A DNA stretch of 64,000 nucleotides from Pontibacter diazotrophicus (lineage in GTDB: Bacteria > Bacteroidota > Bacteroidia > Cytophagales > Hymenobacteraceae), in contig NZ_QRGR01000008.1 in NCBI RefSeq assembly GCF_003367245.1, positions 62,001 to 126,000 of the forward strand, in the 5' to 3' direction. Below are positions 8,860-17,900 of this stretch, in pieces. The translations under genes were made by a program, and so were the position numbers. The first letter of the stretch is position 1, and each line of letters starts with the position of its first letter. The notes beneath the pieces were generated by a model. That model was not told the origin of the DNA and searched no databases. It saw only the letters and a list, made by a program, of their open reading frames with translations.

Positions 8860-10124
8860 TGCGAATATTAACTAAAACCAGTCTTTACTATCTCCTGGTG
8901 TCTTTCGTGGTTTTCCTGGTAGGTGGCTTCAGCTTTTATAAAATCATGCAGGCTGAGATCTATGATGAGGTAGATGATCAGCTTTTTACGGACAAAGAGA
9001 ACATCATTGCCTATATCCAGGAGCACAACCGCCTCCCGAATGTTACCTCTGGTATATCAGAAGCCATCGTAGTGCGTGAGGCTGAAGCTGTGTCTCCTAC
9101 CATTGAGGAACTGGCCGATACACTAATCTTCAGCAACTACGATGAAGAATACATTCCTTTCCGGTATCTGACATTTACCGCCTATCAGAACGGAAATCCC
9201 TACGAGTATACCATCCTGAAGTCACTCATAGACTTTGAGGATTTGTTTGAGAGCACCATGCTGGCCATGGCCTGGATCTTTCTGCTGTTGCTGTTTGGCC
9301 TCGGAGCGGTGAACTACCTGATCAACAAATACATGTGGCGACATTTTTATCAGATGCTTTATAAGGTAAAGCGCTATAGTTTGTCCCAGCACAAGCCGCT
9401 GCAGCTAAAAAACAGCTCCACCAAAGAATTTCAGGAGCTTAAAGAGGTTCTAATGGCCATGACAGAAAAGATACAGAGCGATTACTATAACCTGAAGGAG
9501 TTTACCGAGAACGCCTCTCACGAGATACAGACACCATTGGCTATTGTAAACAGTAAGCTGGAGCTCTTCATGCAGTCCGAAACCCTAACGCAGCAGCAAG
9601 CCCTGTTGGTGGAGGAAATGTATGCCTCCACCAACAGGCTGTCGCGCCTGAACAAGTCGCTTATTCTGCTTACCCGCATCGGGAACCGCGAGTTTAAGGA
9701 GCAGGAAAAGGTGCCGCTGCATGAACTTGTAGTGGAGCAGCTGGAGCAGCTGGAGGAGATGGCGTCGATGCGGGGGCTTGAACTGCTGCCCCCGGAGCTG
9801 GAATCAACTTATGTGTACATGAACCGTGGCCTGGCAGAAGTGCTGGTCTCGAACCTGCTGATAAATGCCATCCGCCATAACCACGAGGGCGGCAGCATAG
9901 GCGTGTCGCTGCAAAAAAGCATGCTTTGCGTCTGGAATACCGGCGAAATGCTGCAGGGGCCGGCAGACCAGCTGTTTGGCAGGTTTATGAGCGGGAACGA
10001 TACCGGCGGCTCGTTGGGCATTGGCCTGGCCCTTGTGAAAAAGATCTGCGACCTCTACGATATGAAGCCTTCCTACAGTTACGCTGACGGAATGCACAGG
10101 CTTTGCATCTGCTTCTCTCACTAA
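8859..10124 (+). CDS. sensor histidine kinase
   Basis: 421 aa. TM1 is about residues 10-30 and TM2 about 130-152, enclosing an extracytoplasmic sensor region of about 100 residues. A short linker is followed by the H-box ENASHEIQTPLAIV (phospho-accepting His near 223), the N-box NLLINAIRHN and a G2-box GSLGIGLALVKKI. The G1 region reads VWNTGEML, where DxGxG is expected, so the ATP lid is somewhat degenerate. It partners the response regulator with a 1-bp overlap. A PepSY lipoprotein on each side suggests that the sensed signal is periplasmic. Confidence 0.92.
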   Translation: MRILTKTSLYYLLVSFVVFLVGGFSFYKIMQAEIYDEVDDQLFTDKENIIAYIQEHNRLPNVTSGISEAIVVREAEAVSPTIEELADTLIFSNYDEEYIPFRYLTFTAYQNGNPYEYTILKSLIDFEDLFESTMLAMAWIFLLLLFGLGAVNYLINKYMWRHFYQMLYKVKRYSLSQHKPLQLKNSSTKEFQELKEVLMAMTEKIQSDYYNLKEFTENASHEIQTPLAIVNSKLELFMQSETLTQQQALLVEEMYASTNRLSRLNKSLILLTRIGNREFKEQEKVPLHELVVEQLEQLEEMASMRGLELLPPELESTYVYMNRGLAEVLVSNLLINAIRHNHEGGSIGVSLQKSMLCVWNTGEMLQGPADQLFGRFMSGNDTGGSLGIGLALVKKICDLYDMKPSYSYADGMHRLCICFSH

Positions 10125-10192
10125 GCAAAACAGGACCAGGACCTTCAGAATGATGTAATAACATTAACATCAAGAAACATAATGTAAGAGCT

Positions 10193-11464
10193 ATGGAAAA
10201 GATACTGAATATGTTAGTGCTTATATGCGCTGTGGGAATATGCGCATGTAACAGCCTCTGGACCAGAAACGATATTCCGGAAGCCGTTAAAGTGCGTTTT
10301 ACAGAAATGTATCCCACAGCGAAGCATGTGGCATGGGAAAACGAATCGGAAACATATGAGGCCAGGTTCGATGTGAACGGACGCGAGCGTACCGCTTTGT
10401 TTACAGCAGAAGGCAGGCTGCTGCAGTTTTCTGAGGAAATTCAGGAGCAGTACCTGCCGCGCCCGGTCCTGGACCAACTCCAGGCCCAGTATGCCAATTT
10501 TAATACTGAAGAGGCGCATAGGGTGCAGCAGGATAACAGCACCTACTACAAAGTGGAGCTGGAACAAAATAACCGGGACCTTTTGCTCTTTTTTGACAGC
10601 AGTGGCCGAATCTTAGAGCAACAGCCTGCAGTCCCTGAACATAGAAGCAGGGAAGAGGCCGGCCTTTTTGCTTTTGGCAGCTATAGTGAAGTGAAAGAAG
10701 AGCCTTACGGTTTGGCTGAAGTCAGTTGGGAGCTTCCGTCTGAATTGCGTGAAGTATCCGGTATATCATTTCTGAAGCACAATTTGCTGGCTTGTGTGCA
10801 GGATGAGGAAGGAACCATCTTTCTATATGATCTAGGAAAAAAAGAAGTAACCCGGAGGATTGATTTCGCTGGCCCGGGGGATTACGAGGGCATTGCCGTG
10901 GTTGGTTCTACAGCCTACGTGCTGCGCAGCGACGGCGCTATCTATGAAGTAGCTGATTTCATGGGGAAAGAGCCTAAAACCATCTTGCATGCGTCTGTAA
11001 TGGCTGCTACGCAGAACACAGAAGGGCTGGCATACGATAGAAAAAATAACAGGCTGCTGGTTGCCGGCAAAGGCTACGACACTCGCCTCGGTAACAACAA
11101 AGGCATATATGCTATTCCGCTGGAAAACAATAAGATGCAGGCAGAGCCCGTCATTACTATATCGCTGGCACAGGAGCAGCTTAAAAGCCCCGGTAAAAAG
11201 CAGAAGAACGCTTATGATACACTTCAGCCTTCCTCGCTGGAGCTAAATGACGCCTCAGGAGAATTATATATATTGGATGCGGGAAACCACCGCATGTATA
11301 CCCTGAGTCAGCAGGGCCAGATACAGAAAACAACGATGCTGGATAAAAAACAGCTCCGCCAACCTGAGGGACTGACATTCAGCGACACTGGCGACATCTA
11401 CATTACCACCGAAGGCGGTAAAAAGGGTAAAGCCCTTATCATGAGACTCCCGAAAGGGGCCTAA
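10193..11464 (+). CDS. lipoprotein fusing PepSY-like and SdiA-regulated domains
   Basis: 423 aa. Lipoprotein signal ends ICAVGICAC. Residues about 28-150 are PepSY-like and resemble the protein at 7629 (IPEAVKVRFTEMYPTAKHVAWE...). Residues about 170-420 match the SdiA-regulated family, a six-bladed-propeller-like fold: VSGISFLKHNLLACVQDEEGT, YEGIAVVGSTAYVL, NTEGLAYDRKNNRLLVAGKG, LRQPEGLTFSDTGDIYITTEGG. It lies 68 bp after the kinase gene and is probably in the same transcript. Role unknown; the family name refers to regulation by SdiA in enterics, not to quorum sensing here. Confidence 0.82.
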   Translation: MEKILNMLVLICAVGICACNSLWTRNDIPEAVKVRFTEMYPTAKHVAWENESETYEARFDVNGRERTALFTAEGRLLQFSEEIQEQYLPRPVLDQLQAQYANFNTEEAHRVQQDNSTYYKVELEQNNRDLLLFFDSSGRILEQQPAVPEHRSREEAGLFAFGSYSEVKEEPYGLAEVSWELPSELREVSGISFLKHNLLACVQDEEGTIFLYDLGKKEVTRRIDFAGPGDYEGIAVVGSTAYVLRSDGAIYEVADFMGKEPKTILHASVMAATQNTEGLAYDRKNNRLLVAGKGYDTRLGNNKGIYAIPLENNKMQAEPVITISLAQEQLKSPGKKQKNAYDTLQPSSLELNDASGELYILDAGNHRMYTLSQQGQIQKTTMLDKKQLRQPEGLTFSDTGDIYITTEGGKKGKALIMRLPKGA

Positions 11465-11583
11465 GCTCATCAGCCTCGCTCCTGTTAAGCAGCCTGTGTT
11501 CTTTCTCCGTTTAAGACGAATGACAAACTTTCACCGTCCTCTTAAAACTTATTTTCCTGATTGAAGGAGCTTTGCCGCACTTA

Positions 11584-11744
11584 GAGCATGTTTAAAATTT
11601 ATTCTTTGAGCTGCAAATGTGCGCTTTCAGAACCTGACTACGGCTGTTTTTCGTGCAATAGCGCTGCTATTACCCTCAAAACGAGCCTTGTCAGAACCTA
11701 AAATCACCCATTTTCGCTTTCAAAAATAAAATTTAAATATGCTC
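11584..11744. repeat. MITE-like inverted-repeat element, copy A
   Basis: 161 bp with terminal inverted repeats: left GAGCATGTTTAAAATTTAT, right (complement) GAGCATATTTAAATTTTAT. Internal inverted segments include GCTTTCAGAACCTGA against TTAGGTTCTGACA. The direct trinucleotide TTA flanks both ends (11581-11583 and 11745-11747), as expected for a 3-bp target duplication. It has no coding capacity. It occupies the centre of the 443-bp gap between the SdiA-regulated gene and PAP2 copy 3; nothing else was recognised in that gap. Related copies lie at 14427, 22206 and 36398. Confidence 0.8.
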
Positions 11745-11907
11745 TTAGCTTTCACACTACAGAATTACTACAACTTCAGGTAGTACCATTGAGGAAGACA
11801 AAGGGTGAAAAGCGAAAGCCTGTGAACAGGGCAGTAGTACAGTTCCCTTTGCTGGATAGAACACAAAAGACAGGTAAAGCACTCTTCCACTTACACTATT
11901 ACAAGTC

Positions 11908-12783
11908 ATGCAAGCATCATGCTGCTTCTCTAAACGCGCATTTATACAGGTACAGTTATTTTTTGCAGCGATGCTTTTCCCGCTCAGCATCTATGCACAG
12001 CCACAGGCGCAGGCATTTCCAGATAGCACGGTGCAGGTTTTCTCTTGGCTACAGCCTAAGGAGGGAGCGGAGCGGGGGAAGTTAGCAGGAGCCGTCTCTC
12101 CTGCAATAAAAAACACTGCCCTGGTAGCCACCGCGCTTGGCTTCTGGACAACCACGTTTGTTTTCCTCGATGAGCCCGTACAAAGTTTCTTCCAGCGCTA
12201 CCGAGGCACTGTAACAGAGCATGTAGCAGGTGTTGTAGAGCCTCTCGGCCGCCAGAAATACCTGATGCCCGCGGCCGGTGTGGTACTTGCCTCCGGACTG
12301 ATACTTAAAGATGAGAAGCTGCAAAAGGCAGGCATGGTCTCTATAGGCAGTATACTGGTGAACGCAGCAGCGACGAGTACGCTCAAGAAATCTTTCGGCA
12401 GGCACCGCCCGGACGTTGCCACTGAAAACGACAGGTTCGATGGCCCTTTTAAAAACTCAGGGCATACTTCTTTTCCTTCTTCGCATACCTCTACAGCCTT
12501 TACAGTTGCCACTTCTATTGCCTCCGTATATCGGGAACATAAGCTGGTTCCGCCCATCGCATACGGGCTGGCCACGCTTGTGGGCATATCCAGGGTGCAT
12601 GACAATGTGCATTGGGCTACTGATGTAATAAAAGGCGCAGCGGTGGGTTACTTCAGCGCAAAAGGCGTGAACTACTTATACGACCTGGCAGACCAGAAGC
12701 TGAAAAACCGAAGGCAAAAGCTCCTGCTGGCACCCAATTTCGGCCCGGAAAATGCCGGCTTCAGCGCCACACTCGTCTTTTAG
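11908..12783 (+). CDS. PAP2 family phosphatase (copy 3)
   Basis: 291 aa. N-terminal signal region ends LSIYAQ (about residue 30); a second ATG at codon 22 is possible but leaves a short signal. The PAP2 motifs are the most canonical of the three copies: K-x6-RP (KKSFGRHRP), FPSSHTS, and SR-x5-H-x3-D (SRVHDNVHWATD). Hydrophobic stretches between motifs suggest a membrane protein. It closes the PAP2/PepSY/two-component cluster. Likely acts on lipid-linked pyrophosphates at the outer face of the inner membrane. Confidence 0.88.
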   Translation: MQASCCFSKRAFIQVQLFFAAMLFPLSIYAQPQAQAFPDSTVQVFSWLQPKEGAERGKLAGAVSPAIKNTALVATALGFWTTTFVFLDEPVQSFFQRYRGTVTEHVAGVVEPLGRQKYLMPAAGVVLASGLILKDEKLQKAGMVSIGSILVNAAATSTLKKSFGRHRPDVATENDRFDGPFKNSGHTSFPSSHTSTAFTVATSIASVYREHKLVPPIAYGLATLVGISRVHDNVHWATDVIKGAAVGYFSAKGVNYLYDLADQKLKNRRQKLLLAPNFGPENAGFSATLVF

Positions 12784-12960
12784 CCATGGCAGTTCTGAAG
12801 GTTAAAGGGCTGTTCCCCTGCTGCGTCGCACATGCATCATGTTAGGAGAGATACTTTAAAGTCAGACAATACTTTTCATTTCACTCTGACGGCTATGACA
12901 GAAAACTGTTCGTCGCGCTGCGCATGTGAACAAATGATTCTGGAACAGGACGGGAATACA

Positions 12961-13005
12961 AAAGCAAAAAGCCTGCAAATTTCAAATTTGCAGGCTTTTT
13001 GCTTT
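12961..13005 (-). terminator. terminator of tRNA-Arg (perfect 22-bp hairpin, bidirectional)
   Basis: Arms 12961-12982 and 12984-13005 are perfectly complementary around a single-base loop; the core is AAGCCTGCAAATTT. It lies 5 bp beyond the 3' end of tRNA-Arg. A/T-rich arm ends let it work on both strands, so it may also stop readthrough from the PAP2 gene. Confidence 0.8.
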
Positions 13006-13010
13006 TGTAG

Positions 13011-13082
13011 TGGCCTTGCCCAGAATCGAACTGGGATCTAAAGTTTAGGAAACTTCTATTCTATCCGTTGAACTACAAGGCC
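13011..13082 (-). tRNA. tRNA-Arg (anticodon CCT)
   Basis: 72 nt cloverleaf on the minus strand. Acceptor GGCCTTG pairs with CAAGGCC, with discriminator A. D arm GTTC-AACGGATA-GAAT. Anticodon arm GAAGT-TTCCTAA-ACTTT with CCT at positions 34-36 and T33 in place. T arm CCCAG-TTCGATT-CTGGG. CCA is not encoded. It decodes AGG codons. It has its own promoter-like element upstream and a strong terminator. Confidence 0.95.
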
Positions 13083-13103
13083 GGCAGGAGGTAATTGCTG
13101 GTG

Positions 13104-13135
13104 CAAATGTACATCAATTACCTCCGTTTTACAAG
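13104..13135 (-). promoter_or_regulatory. Bacteroidota-type promoter of tRNA-Arg
   Basis: On the minus strand TACATTTG (13104-13111) fits TAnnTTTG exactly. It is preceded, after 20 nt, by CTTG (13132-13135), one base from the -33 consensus TTTG. The tRNA starts 21 nt downstream of the -7 element. Confidence 0.65.
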
Positions 13136-13160
13136 TAGCCGGATATTTTGATGTGCCGTG

Positions 13161-14402
13161 TTAATAGGTAGCAAAAGCAATAGCAAAGCCAATAACAGTA
13201 AGCACCAGCCCGATCATAAAAACAGAGTAGGAGATGCGCAGAATCCGGTACTTTCGGCTTAGCACATCGCCCAGGAAATAGATGTCGGTGATCATGTTGT
13301 TGTAAAGGGATTTTTTGTCGCGCATAATATCGTGCATTCCTTCCTGGAAGCCTTCTAGAGGCAGTTTGCTGAAGTTACCGAAGAAGAGTAAGCTGACGTT
13401 GCGTGTGTTCACCTTCTTCTTCCTTTTTTTCATGTTAAAGCTGGTAACCTCTGGCTGCGCTGAAATGATGGCAAAAACCAGGGATCCTAACGTGGTAAGC
13501 AACAGCAGGCTTATCGGGATAATGATGGTGCGGTGCCGGGCAAACTCAGTCCCTATCATAGCAGACTGAGCGCTGATGTACGTAATAACAATGGACAGGA
13601 TGATGGCGTTGAGGCTGATCATCATGTTGGCTTTATTATCGGCCATGGCGCTGAGGTCGAGGTGCGTACGGTAGGTGCTCCGGAACATGGTTTCGATGCC
13701 CCGCTTTGGCTGTGCCAGCGTTTCACGCCCCTTCTTGTCATTTTTTTTCTTTTTCTTGTCTTCCTCGCTCAGGCGCTCGCGCTGCTCCTGTATGTTCAGG
13801 CCGAGCTGCGCTGCAAACATATGCTGGGCCTCATTGGTGTGCAGGCTGGTCGAGAGCAGGAAATCCATCTGAAACTGTGCCCATTCTCTGTCAGAGAAGA
13901 ATTTGTCCAGAAAAATTTCCCACTCCACGCGCAGCAGCTCGGCCGTGGCTGCGAAGGTAGGCTTTCCTATGTTCGATAAGTCGGCATCTACTAACAGCTC
14001 CTGCAACAGGCCCTGCGGCTGTACGTCGTGCTTGGTGGCCATTATCATGCTTTCAATCCGCTCAATGCGGTCTTCCGGGTAATCGTGCTCTGTCAGCCAC
14101 TCCCTCGCAAAGCGGATGCTCTCCTCTTCATGGCCCTGGTACTCATTCACGTAGCCCGTGTCATGAAACCAGGCTGCCAGTATCAGGTCCTGCATGTCCG
14201 CAGCGTCAATGTTGCTTCTTTGCCCAAGGTCCTGTGCCACAGACACTACCTCGAGGGTATGCCGGTAGTTGTGGTATACCAGTTTCTTCGAAAGTCTTTC
14301 TTTGAATAAGTTAAAAACAAACTCGTTGGCTTGTTTAATGAGTTTAGGTTCTTCCATAAAGGTTTTTGCTTCTGTATTGGGCATTATGGTTGCGGAAGGC
14401 AA
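13161..14402 (-). CDS. HD phosphohydrolase fused to a Pycsar-effector-type TM domain
   Basis: 413 aa; an internal ATG at codon 16 (MEEPKLIKQ) is an equally plausible start. Residues about 20-190 form an HD domain with metal ligands in VYHNYRHTLE, AWFHDTGY (His80-Asp81) and VDADLSNIG. After a Lys-rich linker (about 215-235), residues about 240-413 match the Pycsar effector TM family (DUF5706): STYRTHLDLSAMADNKANMM, followed by two hydrophobic helices, and a third near the C-terminus. In Pycsar defence such TM proteins are activated by cCMP or cUMP. No nucleotide cyclase is encoded nearby, so a defence role is unproven; signalling or housekeeping is possible. Confidence 0.85.
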   Translation of the reverse strand: MPSATIMPNTEAKTFMEEPKLIKQANEFVFNLFKERLSKKLVYHNYRHTLEVVSVAQDLGQRSNIDAADMQDLILAAWFHDTGYVNEYQGHEEESIRFAREWLTEHDYPEDRIERIESMIMATKHDVQPQGLLQELLVDADLSNIGKPTFAATAELLRVEWEIFLDKFFSDREWAQFQMDFLLSTSLHTNEAQHMFAAQLGLNIQEQRERLSEEDKKKKKNDKKGRETLAQPKRGIETMFRSTYRTHLDLSAMADNKANMMISLNAIILSIVITYISAQSAMIGTEFARHRTIIIPISLLLLTTLGSLVFAIISAQPEVTSFNMKKRKKKVNTRNVSLLFFGNFSKLPLEGFQEGMHDIMRDKKSLYNNMITDIYFLGDVLSRKYRILRISYSVFMIGLVLTVIGFAIAFATY

Positions 14403-14426
14403 ATTACTAAGCCCAACGGCTTTTAT

Positions 14427-14597
14427 GAGCGTGTTCTGATTTTGTTCTGAAAGCGAAAATGCGTGACTTCAGGTGCTGACAAGCCTCCTTTTCAACGCTG
14501 TGGCGCCAAAAGGAACGTCCCGGTTCTATCAGGACAGCTGCCGTCAGGTTCTAAAAGCGCGTATTTGCAACTCAAGGAACATTATCAAAACCGGCTC
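14427..14597. repeat. MITE-like inverted-repeat element, copy B (reverse orientation)
   Basis: 171 bp. Aligns with the reverse complement of copy A: shared GAAAGCGAAAATG, AGGT-CTGACAAG, GTCAGGTTCT and ATTTGCA-CTCAA in the same order and spacing. Ends read GAGCGTGTT and GGCTC. The centre is diverged. No flanking TTA duplication is intact. It begins 25 bp upstream of the HD-Pycsar gene start. Confidence 0.75.
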
Positions 14598-14981
14598 TCT
14601 GGGAGCATGCTGCATATTCAAATGCACAATTGTTTGCGGTTACGGTAAAAAAACGCTTTTGGTTAGTTAACGGGCATTTGATACAGGGGTTAACAGAAGG
14701 CTGGCAGCAACAACCAAAAACAGCCTCTCTCGTTTATAAATGTCAGTCCTGCTGACCCCAATGGTACCCCATTTATAGACGGATGAGGCCAGGGACCCAC
14801 AGCTATAGAACCCACTATGCAGTACCCAACTTCCTCCTTTATACAGCGCCTGCTAACCGTGTGGTGCACGGATTTCAGGATAAAATGCTATATTGTCTCC
14901 AGCGCTGTGGCAACAGTTCCATCTGGTGCAAGTACTACAGGCAATTTGCCTTATGCAGGGCATGTTATACCTCAGTAACCT
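14598..14981. other. non-coding gap before the phosphoesterase gene
   Basis: 384 bp. I see no convincing gene, RNA or consensus promoter here. Short open frames in this stretch lack signal peptides, family motifs or neighbour support. Confidence 0.5.
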
Positions 14982-17900
14982 ATGATCCAAAATCTACTAA
15001 AGCGGCAGGGACTACGGTTCCGCCTTTTTTGGCAGGTCGTATTAGGCCTTACCCTTTCTGCCTGTGTTTCCAACAAACCATACTATAGCCGCGATGCGCT
15101 GGATTGGGAGCAGTCTGTTCCAGATCCGGAAAACAAGCTGCTGTATACGGTTTTCCTGATTGGCGATGTGGGCGCTCCTGACCTGGAAGGGGAGCCTTCG
15201 CTGCTGCTCATGCGAAAGCAGATGGAAGAGGCCGGAGCCCGGAGCGCCACTATCTTTTTAGGGGACAACGTGTACCACAACGGTTTGCCGGAGCCTGGTG
15301 CCTACGACCGCGAAATATCCGAGGCACGCCTGAACGCACAACTGGACATCCTGAAGGGATATGCCGGGGAGAAGTACATGATTCCGGGCAACCACGACTG
15401 GAACCACAGTGGCCGCGGGGGCATTGAATACATCCTGCGGGAGCAGCGCTATGTGAACGAGTACCTCACCGACGAGAATATTGTAGTGGGAGGTGACTTC
15501 TTTGTGCCCGGCAACGGCTGCCCCGGTCCCTATGAAGTAAAGCTAAGCGATGATCTGGTGTTGATCGCCATAGACTCAGAGTGGTGGCTGCACCCCTTCG
15601 ACAGGCCGTACGGCGACAACACGCATTGCGGGGCTGCCACTGAAGTGGATTTCCTGGTGCAACTGGAAGACATCATCGAAAAGAACAGCGGCAGCGACAT
15701 TTTAGTAGTAGGGCACCACCCCCTGATGAGCAGGGGCGCGCACGGCGGGTTCTTCTCGTTGAAAGACCATATCTTCCCGCTGACCATGCTGCGCAACTGG
15801 ATGTACCTTCCGCTGCCTGTTATTGGCTCTATCTATCCCTTTGCCCGGAAATACGGCGGCATTCTGCAGGACATACCACACCCCCGTTATCAGGCTTATA
15901 TCAAAGGCCTGATGGACATTTTTACTAAATACGACAACATTACTTACGCTGCCGGCCATGAGCATGCCCTCGAGTACTTTAAGCCCGATGAGGTGCCTCT
16001 TATTGTGAGCGGGTCCGGCTGCAAAGTGCAGTACATAAAGCCAGGAGGCAATGTAACCTATGTGCAAAAAGTAAAAGGTTTTGCCAAAACCCTGTACTAT
16101 GAGAACGGAGAAGTATGGGTAGAATACTGGGTGCCGGACGGTGACGGCGCCACGGGCCATGTGACGTACCGTGCACCGCTTTATGCCAAGCAGCCACGGG
16201 AAGCGGCACCTCTTGTAGAAGACGATACCAACTATGCCGACAGTACCATAACAGTGGCTGCCAACAGGCAGTACACCGCCTCCGGGCTGCGTAAGACGCT
16301 GCTGGGCGAGCACTACCGCAAAGAGTGGGCCGCCCCGGTAGAAGTGCCCCTGCTGGATATGAAGAACCAGTTTGGCGGCCTGACGCCCTACCAGAAAGGC
16401 GGCGGCAAGCAGACTGCCTCGCTGAAGGTCCGCAACCCCGATGCCAAGGAGTACACGCTGCGCACCATCGATAAGAACCCAACAAAGGCACTGCCGGAAT
16501 ACCTCCAGGAAACAGCGGCGCGCAGCTTGCTCCAGGACCAGATATCAGCGCAGCATCCTTACGGGGCACTGGCTGTGCCACCGCTATCCGATGCCGCAGG
16601 CGTGTACCATACAAACCCGGAACTAGTGTACATTCCCAATACGCCATACCTGCGCCAGTACATCGATGAATTCGGGAACACGCTGGCTCTGCTGGAGGAA
16701 GATGCCGATGAGAACCATGAGGAGACGGCAAGCCTGGGCTATGCCGAAAACCTGGTAGGCACAGAGAAAGTACTGGACGAACTGGAGGACGACAATGATA
16801 ACGAGGTGGACCAGCTGGAGTATGTCCGTGCCCGCCTGCTCGACATGCTCATCGGCGACTGGGACCGGCACGAAGGGCAGTGGCGCTGGGTAGAGGAAGA
16901 GAAGCCCGATAAAGGCAACCTGTATACCCCTGTGCCGGAAGACCGTGACATGGCTTTTTTTAAGGCCGATGGCTTCCTGCCCTGGCTGGCTACGCGCCAG
17001 TGGGGTATCCGTAACGTGCAGCACTTCGGTTACGACTATACCGATATTGTGGGCCTTAACCTGAGCGCCCTCACCCTCGACCGCACTCTTACCTCCCGGC
17101 CTGTCCGGCAGGATTGGGTCCGGCTGGCGCAGGATATCAAAGCCAGCGTAACAGACGAGGTAATAGAAGAAGCCGTGAACCAGTGGCCCGACACCATCCG
17201 GGCGCTCTCCGGCCCTGAGATTGTTGCTAAACTGAAGTCCAGGCGGGACAAGTTGCCACAGGCAGCCGAAGCATACTATGACTTCCTGGTGCAGTACGTC
17301 GATATTTCGGGCAGCGACAAGCATGAACGCTTCGAGGTAAAGCGCCTGAACGATGAGCAGGTGGAAGTAACAGGATATAAAATATCCAAGGAGGGCGAAG
17401 TGCTGGAGCAAATCTACAACCGCACCTTTTTCACAAACGAAACAAAAGAGATACGCATCTACGGCAGAGACGGGGAAGATGAGTTTGAGGTGACAGGTGA
17501 TGTAAACGAAAGCATTGTGGTGCGCATTATCGGGGGAGGCGACGAAGATGAAATCGTGGACAGGTCCAGTGTGCGCGGCCTCAGAAAGCACACCGTTGTC
17601 TATGATGCCGAGGCAGGGAATGAGTTTGTATTTAGCGACGAGACCAAAGACAAAACAGAGGAAGACCCTGATAATGTGACCCGCTACGACCGCGACAACT
17701 TCAAGCTGCCGTACCTTGGGCCGAGGTTATCTGTAGCGTATAACGTAGACGATGGGCTGTTCCTAGGCCCCGGCTTGCTATGGCGTACGCAGAAGTTCCG
17801 GAAATCCCCTTATGCTGCAGAGCATCTGCTGGAGGCCAACTACGCCTTCCTGACCAGGTCCTTTAATATACGCTATACCGGTGATGTGCGGCAGGTGCTG

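Noticed and set aside
13161..14402. Complete Pycsar anti-phage system
   Set aside because: No pyrimidine cyclase is encoded on either side; only the effector-type domain is present, fused to an HD domain.
14783..15088. 101-codon frame overlapping the start of the phosphoesterase gene
   Set aside because: Overlaps the lipoprotein signal of the real gene in another frame and shows no domain.
16623..17591. 322-codon frame opposite the phosphoesterase-barrel gene
   Set aside because: Shadow of the plus-strand gene, which is continuous and motif-bearing over this region.
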